Of a DNA stretch of 64,000 bases, positions 32,300 through 46,300 are shown piece after piece (within the stretch, counting starts at the first letter, position 1; each line of letters starts with the position of its first letter). The notes under the pieces were generated by a model that saw only the letters and a list, made by a program, of their open reading frames with translations, did no database searches and was not told the DNA's origin. Source of the DNA: Tupaia tana. Taxonomy: Eukaryota; Chordata; Mammalia; Scandentia; Tupaiidae. The DNA is taken from assembly GCA_026018925.1 (NCBI GenBank), contig JAKSZU010000016.1:9434940-9498939 (forward strand), in the 5' to 3' direction. The position numbers and the translations under genes are program-made.

Positions 32300-34320
32300 A
32301 GGGTGCTTTTTAAATATACAAACTGTAAAACTCCCTTCGCTTTCAGGGCTGGGAGGAAGGGCATGGGGGTGGCGTGGCGAGGCGGAGAACCTTTCAATGT
32401 CTCAAATTTGATTCCATGTTTATACCCAGACCAGGTATATTCTGTCACTGAAGGATGGTCCTAGCAGAACACGAACGCTGGGTTTGCGGTCTAAGAGAGA
32501 CTACTAGGAGGAAAAAAAAGAAAAAGTTATTTCACAGTTGTTTCCCGGTTGTAATGTGATACCGGGACTCAAACTCCGAAATGTTCCCTAGTGCGGGGCG
32601 GGGGACCGCTCCGGAGGACGCTCGGTGCACGCACACTGGGCTTGTCCCCAAAGTTAACAGGAGGCCAGGGCTGTCTTTCAGGGAAACGTTGCGACTTTGT
32701 TTCGCTTGTGGAAACCCATATTTTGGTCCTGAATAAAAGGGTGCTCTTGATAGCAACAGGGAATGAAATGCTAAGGCAGTTGCTTTACATACCTGTTGCT
32801 TGAGTCTTCTCCGAGTAGGGTAATCCGATTCCAGCCCATGGACAGAAGTTTGAGTGCAGGACATTCCCCAGAGGGACCTGTGGCCTTGGTCTGTACGGAA
32901 ATCGAGTAGTCCAGGCATGTGGAGGGTTAGGAGCAGAGTCGCTGTGCTTCTGTACTGCTGAAATGCATCATTTAGGGGCTTTCTGAGACAGAGAGATTTT
33001 TGCCTTGAGGGGAAATGTGCTATTGTAGAAGGAAAATCTTTTAAATGGGAAGTAACAGAAAGCGTCACCTGCCTTTGTTAGGTGAAGAGCCTGTCTGTAC
33101 CCTGGCCCTGTTCATTCACACTTGCCAGCAAACATGCAAGCTTTGATGGCCAGTGAAAGTAGCCAAGGGTATTGGGTTCCTGTTTAGGAATAGGATTTCC
33201 TCTTGATTTTATTGCTGATCCCTCCAATCATTCGAGGTAAATAATTTTGATTGTAGTTGCTAATCCGTTTCTAAAACCGGCATCATTTTCTGTCCTGTTA
33301 GGAAGTAGGACTGTCATGCGGATTTTTATTGTGAACTCTGTCTGGGGACTACCATCTGATGCGTGGTGTCTTTGTTTTTAAGCCGGAATACCTTCAAGCA
33401 GCACACTTTCTCTGGATGGGCTTGGATCTCTCGAATACTCCGGATCCATTAGCCTATTGCCTGTATAATTAAGGCCTGAAGGGCTGAGGCTTTTTGCAGG
33501 GGCATTTAGCAGGCCTTGGGTCATTAGGGTTGCTAGGAGCACAGCTTTGCCTGACCGGAGCCCTGTGTTGCTAGGGAATTAGCCCAGGGCTGAAGAAAGT
33601 GGCAGTGTGGAGTACTCCCCCAGTTCCCCATTGGCTTCCCCCCCTCTCCTCTACCCCTGAGCTCCAAGATCCTGGGTTTGTCTGTGTGTTTAACCTTTGG
33701 GGTTTTAAATATAGGTGTTTGAGGCTTTCTACAGCTGAAGGATTTAAAATCTGCAGTAAATTTGAACTGCAGGGGCTTCCCCCCCTCTTTTTTAAAGTCC
33801 TGTTGGCACTATCAGGAGGAGCTTTCTTTTCTCTCAAGTCATCCATTTCATTATAGACCATGAAGGAGCCTTGGATCTTTTCAGCCAATGAGGCTCTGAA
33901 TTAGGCTGGCTTTCTCTTAACTTCTGTTTTTCCAGTAAATTCTACAAGCAGAAATGACAACTAAAAGGCTCCGTGAAACCGAAGTCCAGTGTTCCTCCAT
34001 TCACCTAAGCAGTTCCTTTCAGAACCCCACAGACTCCAAGAATGTTCATCAGTCTCGTTCAAAGGGACCCAAGCTGGCTGAGGAAAGGCTGCCTTCTCTC
34101 TAGATTTGATTTTGGTGATAACAGTCATCAAAGCATTTCATAGACTTCTGCCTTTTTTTTTTTCTTTTTCTTTTTGGTCTTGGTTTAGATACAATCTTCA
34201 AAAGCTTACTGTGGAGAACCTGGGGGAGAATAGGTAGCCACATCCCATTTGCAGATAAGCAAGGAGGTTTCTGCAGTGCATGCGAAGGAGTGACTCAGTA
34301 CCTGGCTTCTGTGTGCACGA
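32300..34320 (+). other. MAP3K8 first intron, repeat-poor part
   Basis: About 2 kb next to the CpG island without a recognisable SINE, which is unusual in this window and typical of sequence kept for regulation. I see no exon that I can support. Confidence 0.45.
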
Positions 34321-34329
34321 AAAGTAGCG

Positions 34330-34560
34330 CCAAGTGACACAGTTTATATTTACTGAGCTCCAGACACGCACTGAGCCCCGTAAGCACATGAACTCATTTA
34401 ATCCTCACGACCCCCTGATGAGGTAGGTGCTGTTACGATGGCCACTTTACAGACGGGGGATATTGAGGTACAAACAGGTTCAGGTACTTGCCCAGAGCTA
34501 TGCAGGCAGTAAATGGGGCGGAAATTTGATGGCGTGCAGTCTGAGTCTAGAGAAAATGTC
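34330..34560 (+). repeat. MIR
   Basis: CTCATTTAATCCTCACGACC, GATGAGGTAGGTGCTGTTACG, CACTTTACAGACGGGGG, CTTGCCCAGAGCTATGCAGG follow the MIR consensus closely. Confidence 0.85.
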
Positions 34561-34646
34561 TTGTCAGTGTATGCGAGAATCTTCTTTAAGTTTGCCTACC
34601 GGGAAAATGACTGCTAAATAAGTCAATGAGGACACTACATTGTATG

Positions 34647-34873
34647 GATTGCTGGTGGCACGGTGGTTAAGGAGGCTGGGTCCCCCATGGCTCACTTCGT
34701 GGCTTGAGTCCTTCACCCGACAGCCAAACATGCCCCGTATGTGTGCGTGGTGCCCAAAATCCTGAGAGGAAGATGGAGAAGCGTTGTCGTCTCCCTTGCA
34801 GGGTGATTTCTCACTTATGTCTCTCTGGCAAGTGCGTGCACCCTCTAGCAAAACCTGAAAGAAAAGAGAAAAA
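34647..34873 (+). repeat. SINE, family C
   Basis: Head GGATTGCTGGTGGCACGG, end CACCCTCTAGCAAAACC. Confidence 0.78.
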
Positions 34874-36088
34874 GGAAATTCGCTTAGAGGCAGACAGCTG
34901 GGTCTTGCCTCCTACGGTGTCTGCAGGTGGCCCCTGGTGGAGTACACCCGGAGATTGAAGTAAAGCTCCAGGCTGGTAGGAGGTGTGTGGCTTGAGCACG
35001 GAATATGTTCTAAAAGCTTGTGCTTCGAAGAAGCGGAAATATCTTTAGAGATTGTGCTTTTGGGAGCTGGGAGATCTAAGTAAGCAGACATGCTTTGAAA
35101 CTCCTAGATCTTTTCTTGTTTTCTCCTTTGGAGTAGAGTGGTTCTGAAATTCTGAGTAAAGGCATCACTTTTTACCTCGCGTTAGCATCTTTTTCTCATC
35201 TGCGGAGCCCAAGCGTGATCCTTGATCTGCATATAAGGATTGAGAGGCAGTTTTGACTAACAGTCAGCTGGCCTTACTCCTGTCTTCCTATGAGAGATAA
35301 GGCTTTCCAGGCCTCTTTCTTCTCCCATGGCTTCTAGATACTAGATTCACCTTCTGGGCCCCATAGGATGTTCGCTTTGTAGTGTTAAAGAATTCTGATC
35401 TAAGGAGGGGACAGCTGAATCCCAGGTTATGGGTTTCCCCTTCCCTGTACTTCTCCTTGGCAGAACTGAGATGCCCTCTTCCCAGGGTCCAACTCCTTTG
35501 CATCAGAATTATTCCTGAAACTTGAGCCACCATCTTCAGATTTGCTTAGATTACAAATCCTCTTCACATGCATCTGACATTCTGGGCCTGAATTCTATTT
35601 GTCAAGTTACTTCCTGAATGTAGCCGAGTAAGTCCCCTGAGGTATAAAACATGAACGCCTTGCCTTAGAGAATCTCGCAGGAAGGTTGCTACTTGAGGTG
35701 GGGGTGGGGCAGCTGGGTTATGCGAGGTTGAAAGCTGCTGCAAAGAGCTTTGACTTCTTAAAGACTTGAGCTGCCCTTTATTCGTGCTTCTGTCTAGTGG
35801 AAGTCTGTCTGCCATGGCTATAGCAGATGCCCCGACTCGTGAGTAACTAGTACACTCCCTGGGTCTCAAGTTTCCCCTCTGCAAAGTGAGCTGCGCCCAA
35901 GGTTATCTAAGGTCCCTTTCAACCCTGCACTGTCTGTCAACGCGAATTCACACACACTGTTGACACAGAGCCCTCGTTTTATAAACAAAGGCATGTAGAA
36001 GCCTATTTCTAGCTCCCTTTCGTCGGTTTCCATTGGTCTCCAATACAAATACAAATACGGTAAAGTGAGTATTTGTGCTTTCTTTCAG
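34874..36088 (+). other. MAP3K8: MAP3K8 intron upstream of coding exon 1
   Basis: No repeat recognised. The intron ends in ATTTGTGCTTTCTTTCAG (36071-36088), a good polypyrimidine tract and acceptor. Confidence 0.6.
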
Positions 36089-36447
36089 ACTCTCGAGAAA
36101 GCGCAACAGTGATGGAGTACATGAGCACTGGAAGTGACAATAAAGAAGAAATTGACCTCTTAATTCAGCAGTTAAACGTGTCGGATGTAATAGACATTAT
36201 GGAAAATCTGTATGCAAGCCAAGAGCCAGCCGTTTACAAACCCAGTCTGATGACTATGTGTCAGGACAGTAACCAAAATGAGGAGCGTTCTGAATCTCTG
36301 CTGCTCAGCGGCCAGGAGGTCCCTTGGCTGTCGTCCGTCAGATATGGAACTGTGGAGGATTTGCTTGCTTTTGCAAACCATATATCCAATACCGCAAAGC
36401 GTTTTTATAGACATCGACCACAAGAGTCTGGAATTTTATTAAATATG
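36089..36447 (+). CDS. MAP3K8: MAP3K8 coding exon 1 (residues 1-112)
   Basis: The acceptor CTTTCAG ends at 36088. It is followed by 23 bases of 5' UTR and the ATG at 36112. The exon encodes the non-kinase N-terminal region starting [10 protein letters not shown], with the second initiator M30 (MENLYASQ) and S62. The donor ATATG|GTATGT ends the exon in phase 0. The frame is open upstream of the ATG through the acceptor, with no stop in the exon. Confidence 0.95.
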
Positions 36448-37274
36448 GTATGTTTGCTTCTGGTCAGTTGAGTGCTGTGTGTTCAGCTTTATAACTGCAG
36501 CTTCAATTAATGCAGAGCGATGTTGGAACTTGGTTTTGACTGGCTGCTCGGCATGACTTTTAAAGTGTAGTTACTGGTAAGACTCGTCTCTGATGCTACA
36601 GGTGCAAAAAACAGGTTTTATTAAAAGGTAAAGAATCTTGGCTTTGTTTTAGTAGTAGTTCTACAGATAGGTAATTAGGGAAAGTGTGTTTTAATTTAGC
36701 AATTTACTAGAACTCCATTCGTTATTTATACAGAAGAGAAAGGTTTAATGAGACCCCTTCACTTCAAGCAAATACACAATCTCTCTAATTAATATTTTGC
36801 TAGGGCAACTTATTTGCTCTTTACTTGTTCCATCTAGAAATGTGACATGAATACTGGCTGGATTCGGTTCTTTCAAAAATGTCATTGCAAATAGCTATCC
36901 GCAGATTCACTCTCTTTCATTGGCAAAGGATGAATGACAGATGATATGTTTGCTTAGTCACTCCAAGTATGCAAATAATCCAAAATATTGTGGTCACACT
37001 TGTCGCCACAACAGCAGATCAGGTGATGTGTTTAGGTGTGCCTGGGAGTCTGCCAGGCCCTCAGTAGGCCAGAGGTGAGCATAGGTAATAGATAAAGGTG
37101 ATCTAATTTTTTAAAACGCACAGTTTGCAAAGGAGTAGGTGGTATCTTGCAAAACGTGCTTGTTCATGAAACAGACTCCCTTCCCATTGGCAGATCAAAA
37201 TGGCAAAATGGCTGATGTTGGGGGGAAATCATGCCGAAAGAGTCCAGAGCTTACACAAAGCACTTAATTATTCT

Positions 37275-37311
<37 letters not shown>

Positions 37312-40300
37312 ATACCCCATTCATTTAATTAAAAACAACGTAGTAATTTAGGTCAGCTATGTAGTGAATTGCTTTGTTAGAAGCCAGTCGTGTTCAGTAT
37401 GGAGCAAGAGTGCATTTTGCATCGTCCTGTGACTTGCGTAGAGTCTGATTATACCAGACTGCATTCAGTACTTGACTGAGCATGTCAGAATACTGCTTTT
37501 TTTCTTTTTTATTTTTAATAAGTGGGAAGCGATAATCTGAAGTGGGAACAACTGATTTTTCTTAGGTAAAGCATGGCTGGAGAACTCTGATTCAAAATAA
37601 TATATATGTCTATAATGATGTATTGGGTTGTCGGAAAAGTCATGGCACATTTTGGCCATGAAAAACAGAAAAAAATATGTCACAACTTTTCCAAGAACCC
37701 AGTACTTCTCTTTTTCTCTTTTTTAAAATTATATGGGTATTTTAAGTGAAAACATGCTGGACAAATCAGTTGTGTTTTGTAGTAAATATGGAGAGACTTA
37801 GAGCTGTTTGACCGTTTACCCAGCCCTTTGACTGATGAGAGACGGGCCATAGAATTTCACAGGAGATGCACAGAAGGGGACTCAGGAAAAATATAAGAAA
37901 ATATAACAAAGAAATATCCTCCTAGAGTATTTTAGGAGTGAGGCTAGAAAAGCTAATGTAGAAAAGGAGGTAAACAAAGATATTAAAAGGCAATGAGGGG
38001 CCAGCAAGCGGGACAGTTGTCAAGGTGCTGGACCCCCACATGGCCGACCACTGGTCGAGTTCCAGACCTGCTTTCTCACTTTTCCTCTCTCTCTCTCTCT
38101 CTTTCTCTCTGTCTCTCTCTGGTGAGCACACATGCCCTGTAGCAGATTAAAAAAAAATAATGATGATAAATACAATTAAATAAATAATTCTTAAAAAAAG
38201 AAAGGGAAGTGAAAAATATATCAGGAAAGAGTAAAAGGTACAATGTCATTCCTTGCCAGAGAGCCTGCGGGTTCATTTCTGTGTGTAGGAAGGAGAAAAT
38301 TCTAAAATGAAGGCACATTATAAAGGGAAGGGTCTTGAAAACTTTAAAAATGAGTTTTACCTGACAGATGATAAAGGGTATAAAATTTAAAACAGATCCA
38401 AAGAAGAGGACCTTAAGATCCCCAAGAATGCAGACCTGGCCTTGGTGGGCAAATCAACCCAGTGGGTGCAGGCTTGGGGGCCACGCTGGACTTTCCGGTC
38501 TGACATTAAAGATCAGATACATCCCTATGATGGGTTGCTTAACCTGTCACAGCTTTGCACGTCATAAAGAATGGCCCAGGAGTTGGAACTGATGTCCTCT
38601 GCTCACACACCTGAGACACAGAGCCACAGGAGACAAGGCGTACTTTTGGGTGCCTTCATTGTCACCTGGTGCCCTCCTTGAAACCATCCTAGGTTCTAGA
38701 CCTTTCTCTCCCCATCACTGTCACCCACTATCCTATCACAGCTTTTCTGAGCTTATTTGCGGCTCTCTCTCTGCTGAAGGAAAGGACAGCTAATTATCTC
38801 CCACGCAGATTGAATCCAAGGTGCAAGCTATCTATCAAATGTCTCCACATAGAGACAGAAAACTTCCAGATAGTCACTCGTTCGTTTGTGAGAGAGAACT
38901 GGACTGTCTACAGTCTATTAGGTTTTTGCTAGGTACCAGACAGAGAGTGGGGAGCAGCTGGTGTCTGCTGGGAGCCGACTGCTTGGTGCATGCGGGCGGC
39001 CAGAGAGCAGGCAACTAGAATACAGGGTGCTGCTCCCATGGACTACTCCCAGGGCGACCACCCCTGCTTGCTCTGGGATGCTCAGCAGGACTCCTGGCAC
39101 AGACAGGAGTGTGGGAAGGAAGGAGGCTAGCACCCACTTCCAAGAAGAGTGACGCCTAAGCCGAGGTCTGACCGTGGAGTTGGAATCTGCCAGCTGAAGT
39201 GGGGAGTGTTCCAGGCGAAGGGAACAGCACGTCAGAGGCCTGGAGGCACAGAGACCTGTGTTTAGGCGGCCAGAACCACAGTGCCATCGAGTTAACTGGG
39301 CAGGGTGGAGAACTCGCAATGACAGAAATATCCTGAAGCATAGGCATGTTGAATGGTTGGGTCTGTGTGTGATAGTTCCTAAAATAATATTTGTTAAAAA
39401 TTCCACCAACATCCAGCCAGACTGGAAAAGAAACTCCAGGAGGCTAATGTGGCAGTTGCTTGTGTAAGAGTGCTACAAGTTGTTTGCGATGGAGACTGAT
39501 GAATAATCTTATCTGGAGACGAATAATCTAGCATGGGTTCTGAACACTCAGTTCTTTGGTGGCCCATTGTACGGGGAGCTGAAGGGCTCATCGATAGGGC
39601 TACCGGAGGCTGCAGGCTGTTCTTTGGGGGTTAGTTATGGAGTTTTGGCTTTTCAAGGTTGAAAAACCTTTACAGGCATTTGCGTCCTACCCTCTGGCTG
39701 ATGCTCGAATCATTTCATCACCTACGAAAATCGATTGAGGATTTTGGTCTGTGCTTGAAAATCTGGGCATTTAGTTTCCATTCTGACTGTAAGACAGTTC
39801 TAGTCCTACTTTGTGGCCAAACAGATGGTGTATATGGTGAGTAGGTAGCGGAGACTTCAGGTCTGAAGGGAAGCATCTGAGTACATACCCCGGCTCTGAA
39901 ATGGATTAGCTGTGTGTGACCTTGGGCTGGTCTTCTCACTGCATGTGATGGCTTGTCCCCCAAAGTTTCATGTTTTGAAATTTGAGGTTGAGGGGTGGTG
40001 AGACCTAGTGGATGGTGATTGGGGTCACAGTCATTGCATCATGGAGGCAGCACTGTGGTGAATAGATTAACGATGTCTCTGGAGACCCAATGAGTTCTAG
40101 CTCTCATGAGAAGAAGGGGTTAGTTCTCGCGAGAGCTGGTTGTTCTATAAAAACGGCTAGCTGCTCGCAGCTTGTGCTCTCTCTGCACACACCTGCCAGC
40201 CATGGCTGCTGTCAGCCATGCCATGGGCTGGCCTAATGCCAGAACTTTCCAGATGACAGATTTGTGAGTTAATAACTCCCCATTTCTATAAATACTCAGT

Positions 40301-43300
40301 CTCAAGTATTTTGCTAGCAGTCAGTCTAAGACACCTCTCTACTCCTCAGATTATGCATCAGTAAAATGGTAACAGCACTTAACCCACAAGGCTGTTGTTT
40401 GGAACAAACAATAAGTACATGTGACCTGCTCCACATAGTGTGTGTGTGTAATGAATGCAGGTCATTGTGCACAGTGGTTACTCCCCTTCCTTTTTTTTTT
40501 TTTTTTTTTGAGAGTTTTTTGCTATAGCGCACGTGCGCTCGCCAGACAGAGAGAGACAGAGAGACAGAAAGCGAGAGATCACCCCGCAGGGGGGATGGCC
40601 ACCCCACAATCCCTTCTCCTCCATTCTCCTCTCGGGATCTTGGGCACGCATGCACACGCACCCAGCGTGAGTTTTAAGCCACTGGGTCCGGGACGCGAAC
40701 CGCGGTCAACTACGTGGGAGTCCAGCGACATAGACATTACGCTAACTGCTGGTCCCCTCCCCTTCCTTTTGACAGTCTTCCACTATTTACAAAATGACAG
40801 GTTCCCAGATCTTCTCTCTTCTTGCACAAACATTTCTAGCTGTGTCCACTACTTCTCGTGGACTGTAACACTGACTTTTCTTATCATCTGAGTAGTGCCC
40901 TCTGGTCAAGTCTGTGCCCCTGACCTTGAATCTGGGGGTCTATTGTGTGACCAGCAGAGGAGGACAGAGCTAGCTTGACCTTTGTTCTACGTAATATGCT
41001 CGTGTTAATGCAGCCCAGTGTCATAGCAGCCATACCACACAGGCCACTTGTGGAACTTATTAAAGTCCCTAAGAATTTCCCCAAAGTGCTGCTTCTAGAC
41101 CCAGTGTTACTTAGTACAGATGACAGTGATCTGGGTAAGGAAATAGAAAGTGTGCTTGTAATGCACACTTGAAGATGACTTGGTAAGTTGAACTGGCAGA
41201 GGTAAACAGCCTAGGGTTTCAAAAGATCTTTTGCTAGGGCCCTAAGAAAGAAAAAAAGAAAAAGGAAAAACAAAGTAAATCAACCAAACATCTCAAATCC
41301 AAATAGGGAAGTTCTAGAACTAGGGAAAGAACCAGGGACTTTGCAGAATTGTAAGCTCTAAGTTCAGGGTCTACCCTCAAAGTAACCATGGAAGCCTCCT
41401 GGGATAACCAGAGCTGAGTGCCCAGAATGTGGGAGGTGAAGGAAACTTGGGCAAAGGGATTTACAGTATTGATCCAAGGAGGAGAAGACAAAGGTGTGCT
41501 CAGTGACATGTAAATGTAGGCTTTTAATGACTGGGTTTCATCACAGCTCAGCTTTAATTAGCGCCTCTGGAAGATAAAAGGCTCTTACCCAAAGACTAGG
41601 AGATCTATGGCCTTAGGATCAGACAGACCTGAGTTCTAATCCTAACTCCGGCACTGATTAGCAAGTTACTTAACCTTTTGAAGTCAGTTTCCTCATCTGT
41701 GAAATGGAGATAAAAATAGGACTTACCTCACACTGGGCAGTCTTACTTACCTTGTGGACTTTGATGAGATAATGTATTAAAGTACTGAGCCCAGTGACTG
41801 GCCCATAATTAGCAAAATATTATTATCCTTCATCTTCTTGACAGACTAAGAGGTCACTGGGTCAAATTGGGTTCTTACAGATTGAGGTTGGACAAACGAA
41901 AAACCCTCATAGGCCAGCAGGTGGTGTGGAAGTTAAGTTACTGGATCCCACATGGCTGACCCTGGTTGGAATCCCAGACCCAACGGCTTGAAAATCATGG
42001 CAGGCATGTGTGCATGCATGTTCAAAAATCCCAAGAGGAGAATGGAGGAGGAGAGCTATCCCCTGGTGAATGATTGCTCACTTTCCCTTCTCTGTCTCTC
42101 TCTAATATCTTTCTCTCTTTTTTTTATGTTTTTTTTTTTTTGAGAGATTTTTGCTATAAGATATGTGTGCTCTCCAGAAAGACAGAGAGAGACAGAGACA
42201 GAAAGCAAGAAATCACCCCTTGGGGGATGGCCACACCACAATCCCTTCTCTTGCATTTTCTCCCTGGGATCTTGGGCATGCACGCATTCACACCCGGCGT
42301 GAGTTTAAGCCACTGGGTCCAGGCCTCGAACCACAGTCGACTACATGGGAGTCCAGAGATGTAGCCATTATGTCAACTGCTGGTCACTCTCTCTAACTCT
42401 CTCTAGCAAGCTTACACACTGTGTCTCTCTCTGGGGAACACACACACAAACTATATATATATATATTTCACAAGGGCGAGTTAAACAATGAAACGGTTAA
42501 GTGGAGAGTGTCATCAAATTGGATCTATAAATATTTAATAACAAACAGGGCATCAGGCACGTATAGTTGAGTGCTACAAACATGATTCTGTTTGCTGTGG
42601 GAAGACACTCTATTTACCAGGTTCTCAGTCTGCTGCAAAGAGAGGCCTACCACAATGAACGGAGTCGCACTTCTTGAAAGAGCTTGTATTTCAAACAAGG
42701 CAGGCCCCTGGTCGTGGTTGACATTGACCCATGGCGTTTCCTCCGTTTCTCCATCTTGTCAAAGTCCCTCTCGGGCCCTGCACGGGGGCCCCCACCTGAG
42801 AACAGAAGCACTCAGTAAACATTTCGTCTTTACAGTCCATGACCTTGTATCTCTAGATAATGAGAGTTCTTCTCAGCTTCAATCCCTGACTAAGAGTGAG
42901 CACATCTGTTTCTGGGATGTGCAGCTAAAATTAGCAGTGATGGAAGGCGAGTGAATAACCCTTATGGCTGGGTCCCAGAGCTAGCTCTTCCTGTGGCTGA
43001 GGCCTGAGTGAGGCGTCCCTCCAGCATCTGCAGATGAATCAGCTGTTCATTCTTTTCCCGTGGGGTCGACTTGGGGATTTTGCCACGTTCTTCTCCTTGG
43101 TCTCCTGTATTTGACATAACGTCATGTCTTTTGACAGTTTCATAATTCCCAAATACTTAATCTGAAGCCATACTCAATTATTAATTACATTGAGTAAAAA
43201 GTGGTGTTTTTCAGACTATGGATCCCTTGAGAGAAAATTTTAGACATTTCTAAGCGTGTACTTCAAGCTGTATTTCTCATGGACTACCATATTCACTTTA

Positions 43301-46300
43301 AAAATGCTTACTTATAATTATTTCCCCTTTTAGTTTGTTTCTTCTTTAAAAGTTGAGATTCTCTTTTATACACATAGCCAAAAGGTATGGGCAGTCGAGA
43401 GAGGGAGAATAAGCACGCCCAATGGGGCACAGTCACATCACAATTCTTTTCCTCCATTTCTGCAAGGTCTCCATCCTGCCGAATTTGGGGCACACACCTT
43501 TGTGCCTTGTGTGTTTTTCAAGCAGCCAGGTATGGGATTCTAGCTGCGTCAGCCACGTGGATTCAACTCCTAATGTGCAGAGCTTAGCCCCTGTGCTATG
43601 GGACTGGACCGAGACACACTTTCATTTTCTCTTTTAAGCTTACGTATTTATGTCTTGCACATAAAGAGAAAGAGACAGAAAGAGAGAGAGAGAGAGAGAA
43701 GGAGAGACGGGTGCACACAGCAGGATCCCTTTGCCTCAATTCTCCAGTCTCAGCGGGCTCGGATCACAGACATGAACCCGGCATGCTCACGGCAGTCCCA
43801 AGACATGAACCCAGGACCTTTTCCATTTGGGCCCAGCTGTGCCAACCCTGTGCCACCCCATGGCCCTTGTATATAATTTATATCTTAAAATACACAGATC
43901 TGAAATGTGCAATTCTACGCATTTTGACAAATGCATGTCCCCTTGCAGCCCAGCTTGCTATCAGGGTGTCTTTTGGTTTTCGAGCTGACTAGTCTTGAAA
44001 CCCACAGTTCTCAGTGTCTGCTCATGGGCTCTTGGAGGTCAAAGGGTCATCGATCTCTTGTTCATGGCTGCCTTTTCGGCCTCAGACACTGAACCTGACC
44101 CATATGATGCACACGATAAATATTAAATGAGTAAGTCACTGAGAAATAATTCTGCCCTTACTTTATTTATGTAGCATTGTCAGCTCAGAGCTTTGGCATA
44201 GCGTGCTGTTTTCCAAAGTCCTCCACGATCATCAGCTCCTTCCCCTGCTCTGTGTGTGTGTCATGTGTGAGTAATCACTATGCAGACTAACAGGTTAGCA
44301 CATTTCAATAGAAACAAGTCAACTTGCAGGGATGGTTTGTTTATACAATCTTTATTTTCAGCCTCTTGATCACAGTAATCAATGCTCCCTTAGCGAAGTA
44401 ATTTTTTCTATGTGGCAATTACTCACAAGTAGGTAGATCTGGCCAGGGCTGGGTGCCTGTTACATGCTTTCTCTGTCTTGCTCAAGCTCTAAATATAGTC
44501 AATGTACAGTGTTAGGAGGACATAGAGTGGCATTAATTTCAAAGACTTTGCATGTTTCAAAAATAGCTGGTTTCGAGTGGGTGAGTTTTTGAGAAGGCCA
44601 GCCTTGCTGAAATTCTCACCATCCCTCATTTTCATTTTGTTGCAGCTAATCACCCCCCAGAATGGACGCTATCAGATAGACTCCGATGTCCTCCTCATCC
44701 CTTGGAAGCTCACGTACAGGAACATTGGCTCCGATTTCATTCCTCGGGGAGCCTTTGGAAAAGTGTACTTAGCACAGGATATAAAGACGAAGAAAAGAAT
44801 GGCGTGTAAATTGGTATGTACTTTCTCATCAGACAACGCACCCTGCGTGTTTGGCATTCTGGCTTTTGTTTGTTTATTTGTGCCAGCCAAATGTACCCTC
44901 CCGTTGACAGTTTAATCTATTTGATTGATAGTTAAAGGTGCTGGCTTATTTATCATCGTTTGGATAGCACTGTACTTCTGGAGGAGGAGCAGGGGTGCTA
45001 TCTTGCAGTGCCAGAGCAGGTATATGAGGGGGCGGTCTTTAGTAAATTCACGGAAATTGTGTACTCTGAAAAAAACTATGCATGGATTTCAAAACATTTT
45101 TGCACCAAAACAAACTTGTACTGTAATTCCATTTTTCCATGACCTTTTTTGGAGCTCCCTCATATGAACTCGCTCTCACTTCGTTCATCAACTCACTCCG
45201 TTCATCCTACCTACTGGGGAAAGGTCTGAATTGAATTACATGCATTACTGAAAAGACCCCTTCTCAGGATGGCCCCATGGCCTAGTGGGGAGGCAGATCC
45301 CACATGGTCGACCGTGGTGCAAATCTCAGCACCAGCAACTTGAAAAGCCTACTGGGTGCATGTGTGTTGGCGTGGAAGATGGGGCCATGAAGGAGAAAGG
45401 ATCGTGGCATGACAGTGCCCCATGGTGGGGGGATGCCTTTTTCTCTGTCTCTTTCTTTGGCAAGTACACAAGCCCAGTGGCAATTTAAAATCAGAAAGAA
45501 AGGATAGAAGAGGGGAGCGGGGAGAAGGAAGGAAGGAAGGAAGAAAAGATGCCCTTCTCTTAGTAAATAATAACTTTTAAGATGCTGCCACTTTGGAAAA
45601 CTCTTTGACAATATCTGCCTAGGCTGAGCGTTCATACATCCCGTGACCCAACAACTGTGGAGTGCGTTTGTGGTTACACCCAGCAGAGGTGTGGCCACGG
45701 TCACCGAAAGCAAAGAGCTCTGTACTGACATGTTCATATCAATCCCATTTCTGAGAGTCCCAACCTGAAAACTTCCTAGGTACTGAGATGTGATATAGGT
45801 ACACAGTGGGATATGGGACACCACAGAGGACAGATGATTTACTGTTGTAATGTAAACGAATCACGTAAACTATCACACTGTAAATGAATCTCATAGCCCG
45901 TGTTGAGCCCAAACAACCAAATACAAAATAAGGTCGGTATGAGATTCTACTTATGTAAAGGATTAAACCAGGCAGGTCAAATCCTTGTTTCTGGAAGTCA
46001 AGCTAGCAGGTGCTTGTGGGGAGCAAGGAGTGGGAGGGGTCAAGAGGGAGTGTCCTGCCTGCTGGTCGAGTTCTGTTCTATTTATTTGAGGACTAATTTG
46101 TGTGTCCAGCCGATAACTCGCTGAATTTGACACCATTTTTACACGGCTATGTATATCTATTTTCCTTTAATTAACCAAGTGCAATAAAATGCACTCAGTT
46201 TTAATTTAGTAAAAATGAAAGTAGTTGTTAATATCATGTCTCAGTATCCCTTACTATTATTAAAGGACCAATAACATGTTGGCTTTATTTGTCCCTTTAT

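Noticed and set aside
30437..32448. Several 100-160-codon open frames on both strands in the CpG island
   Set aside because: Stop codons are rare in GC-rich DNA. No frame shows a known domain, apart from the conjectural MAP3K8 extension listed separately.
32532..33068. 178-codon minus-strand open frame
   Set aside because: The longest single frame on the minus strand, but it crosses ordinary intron DNA with no recognisable motif, promoter or splice support.
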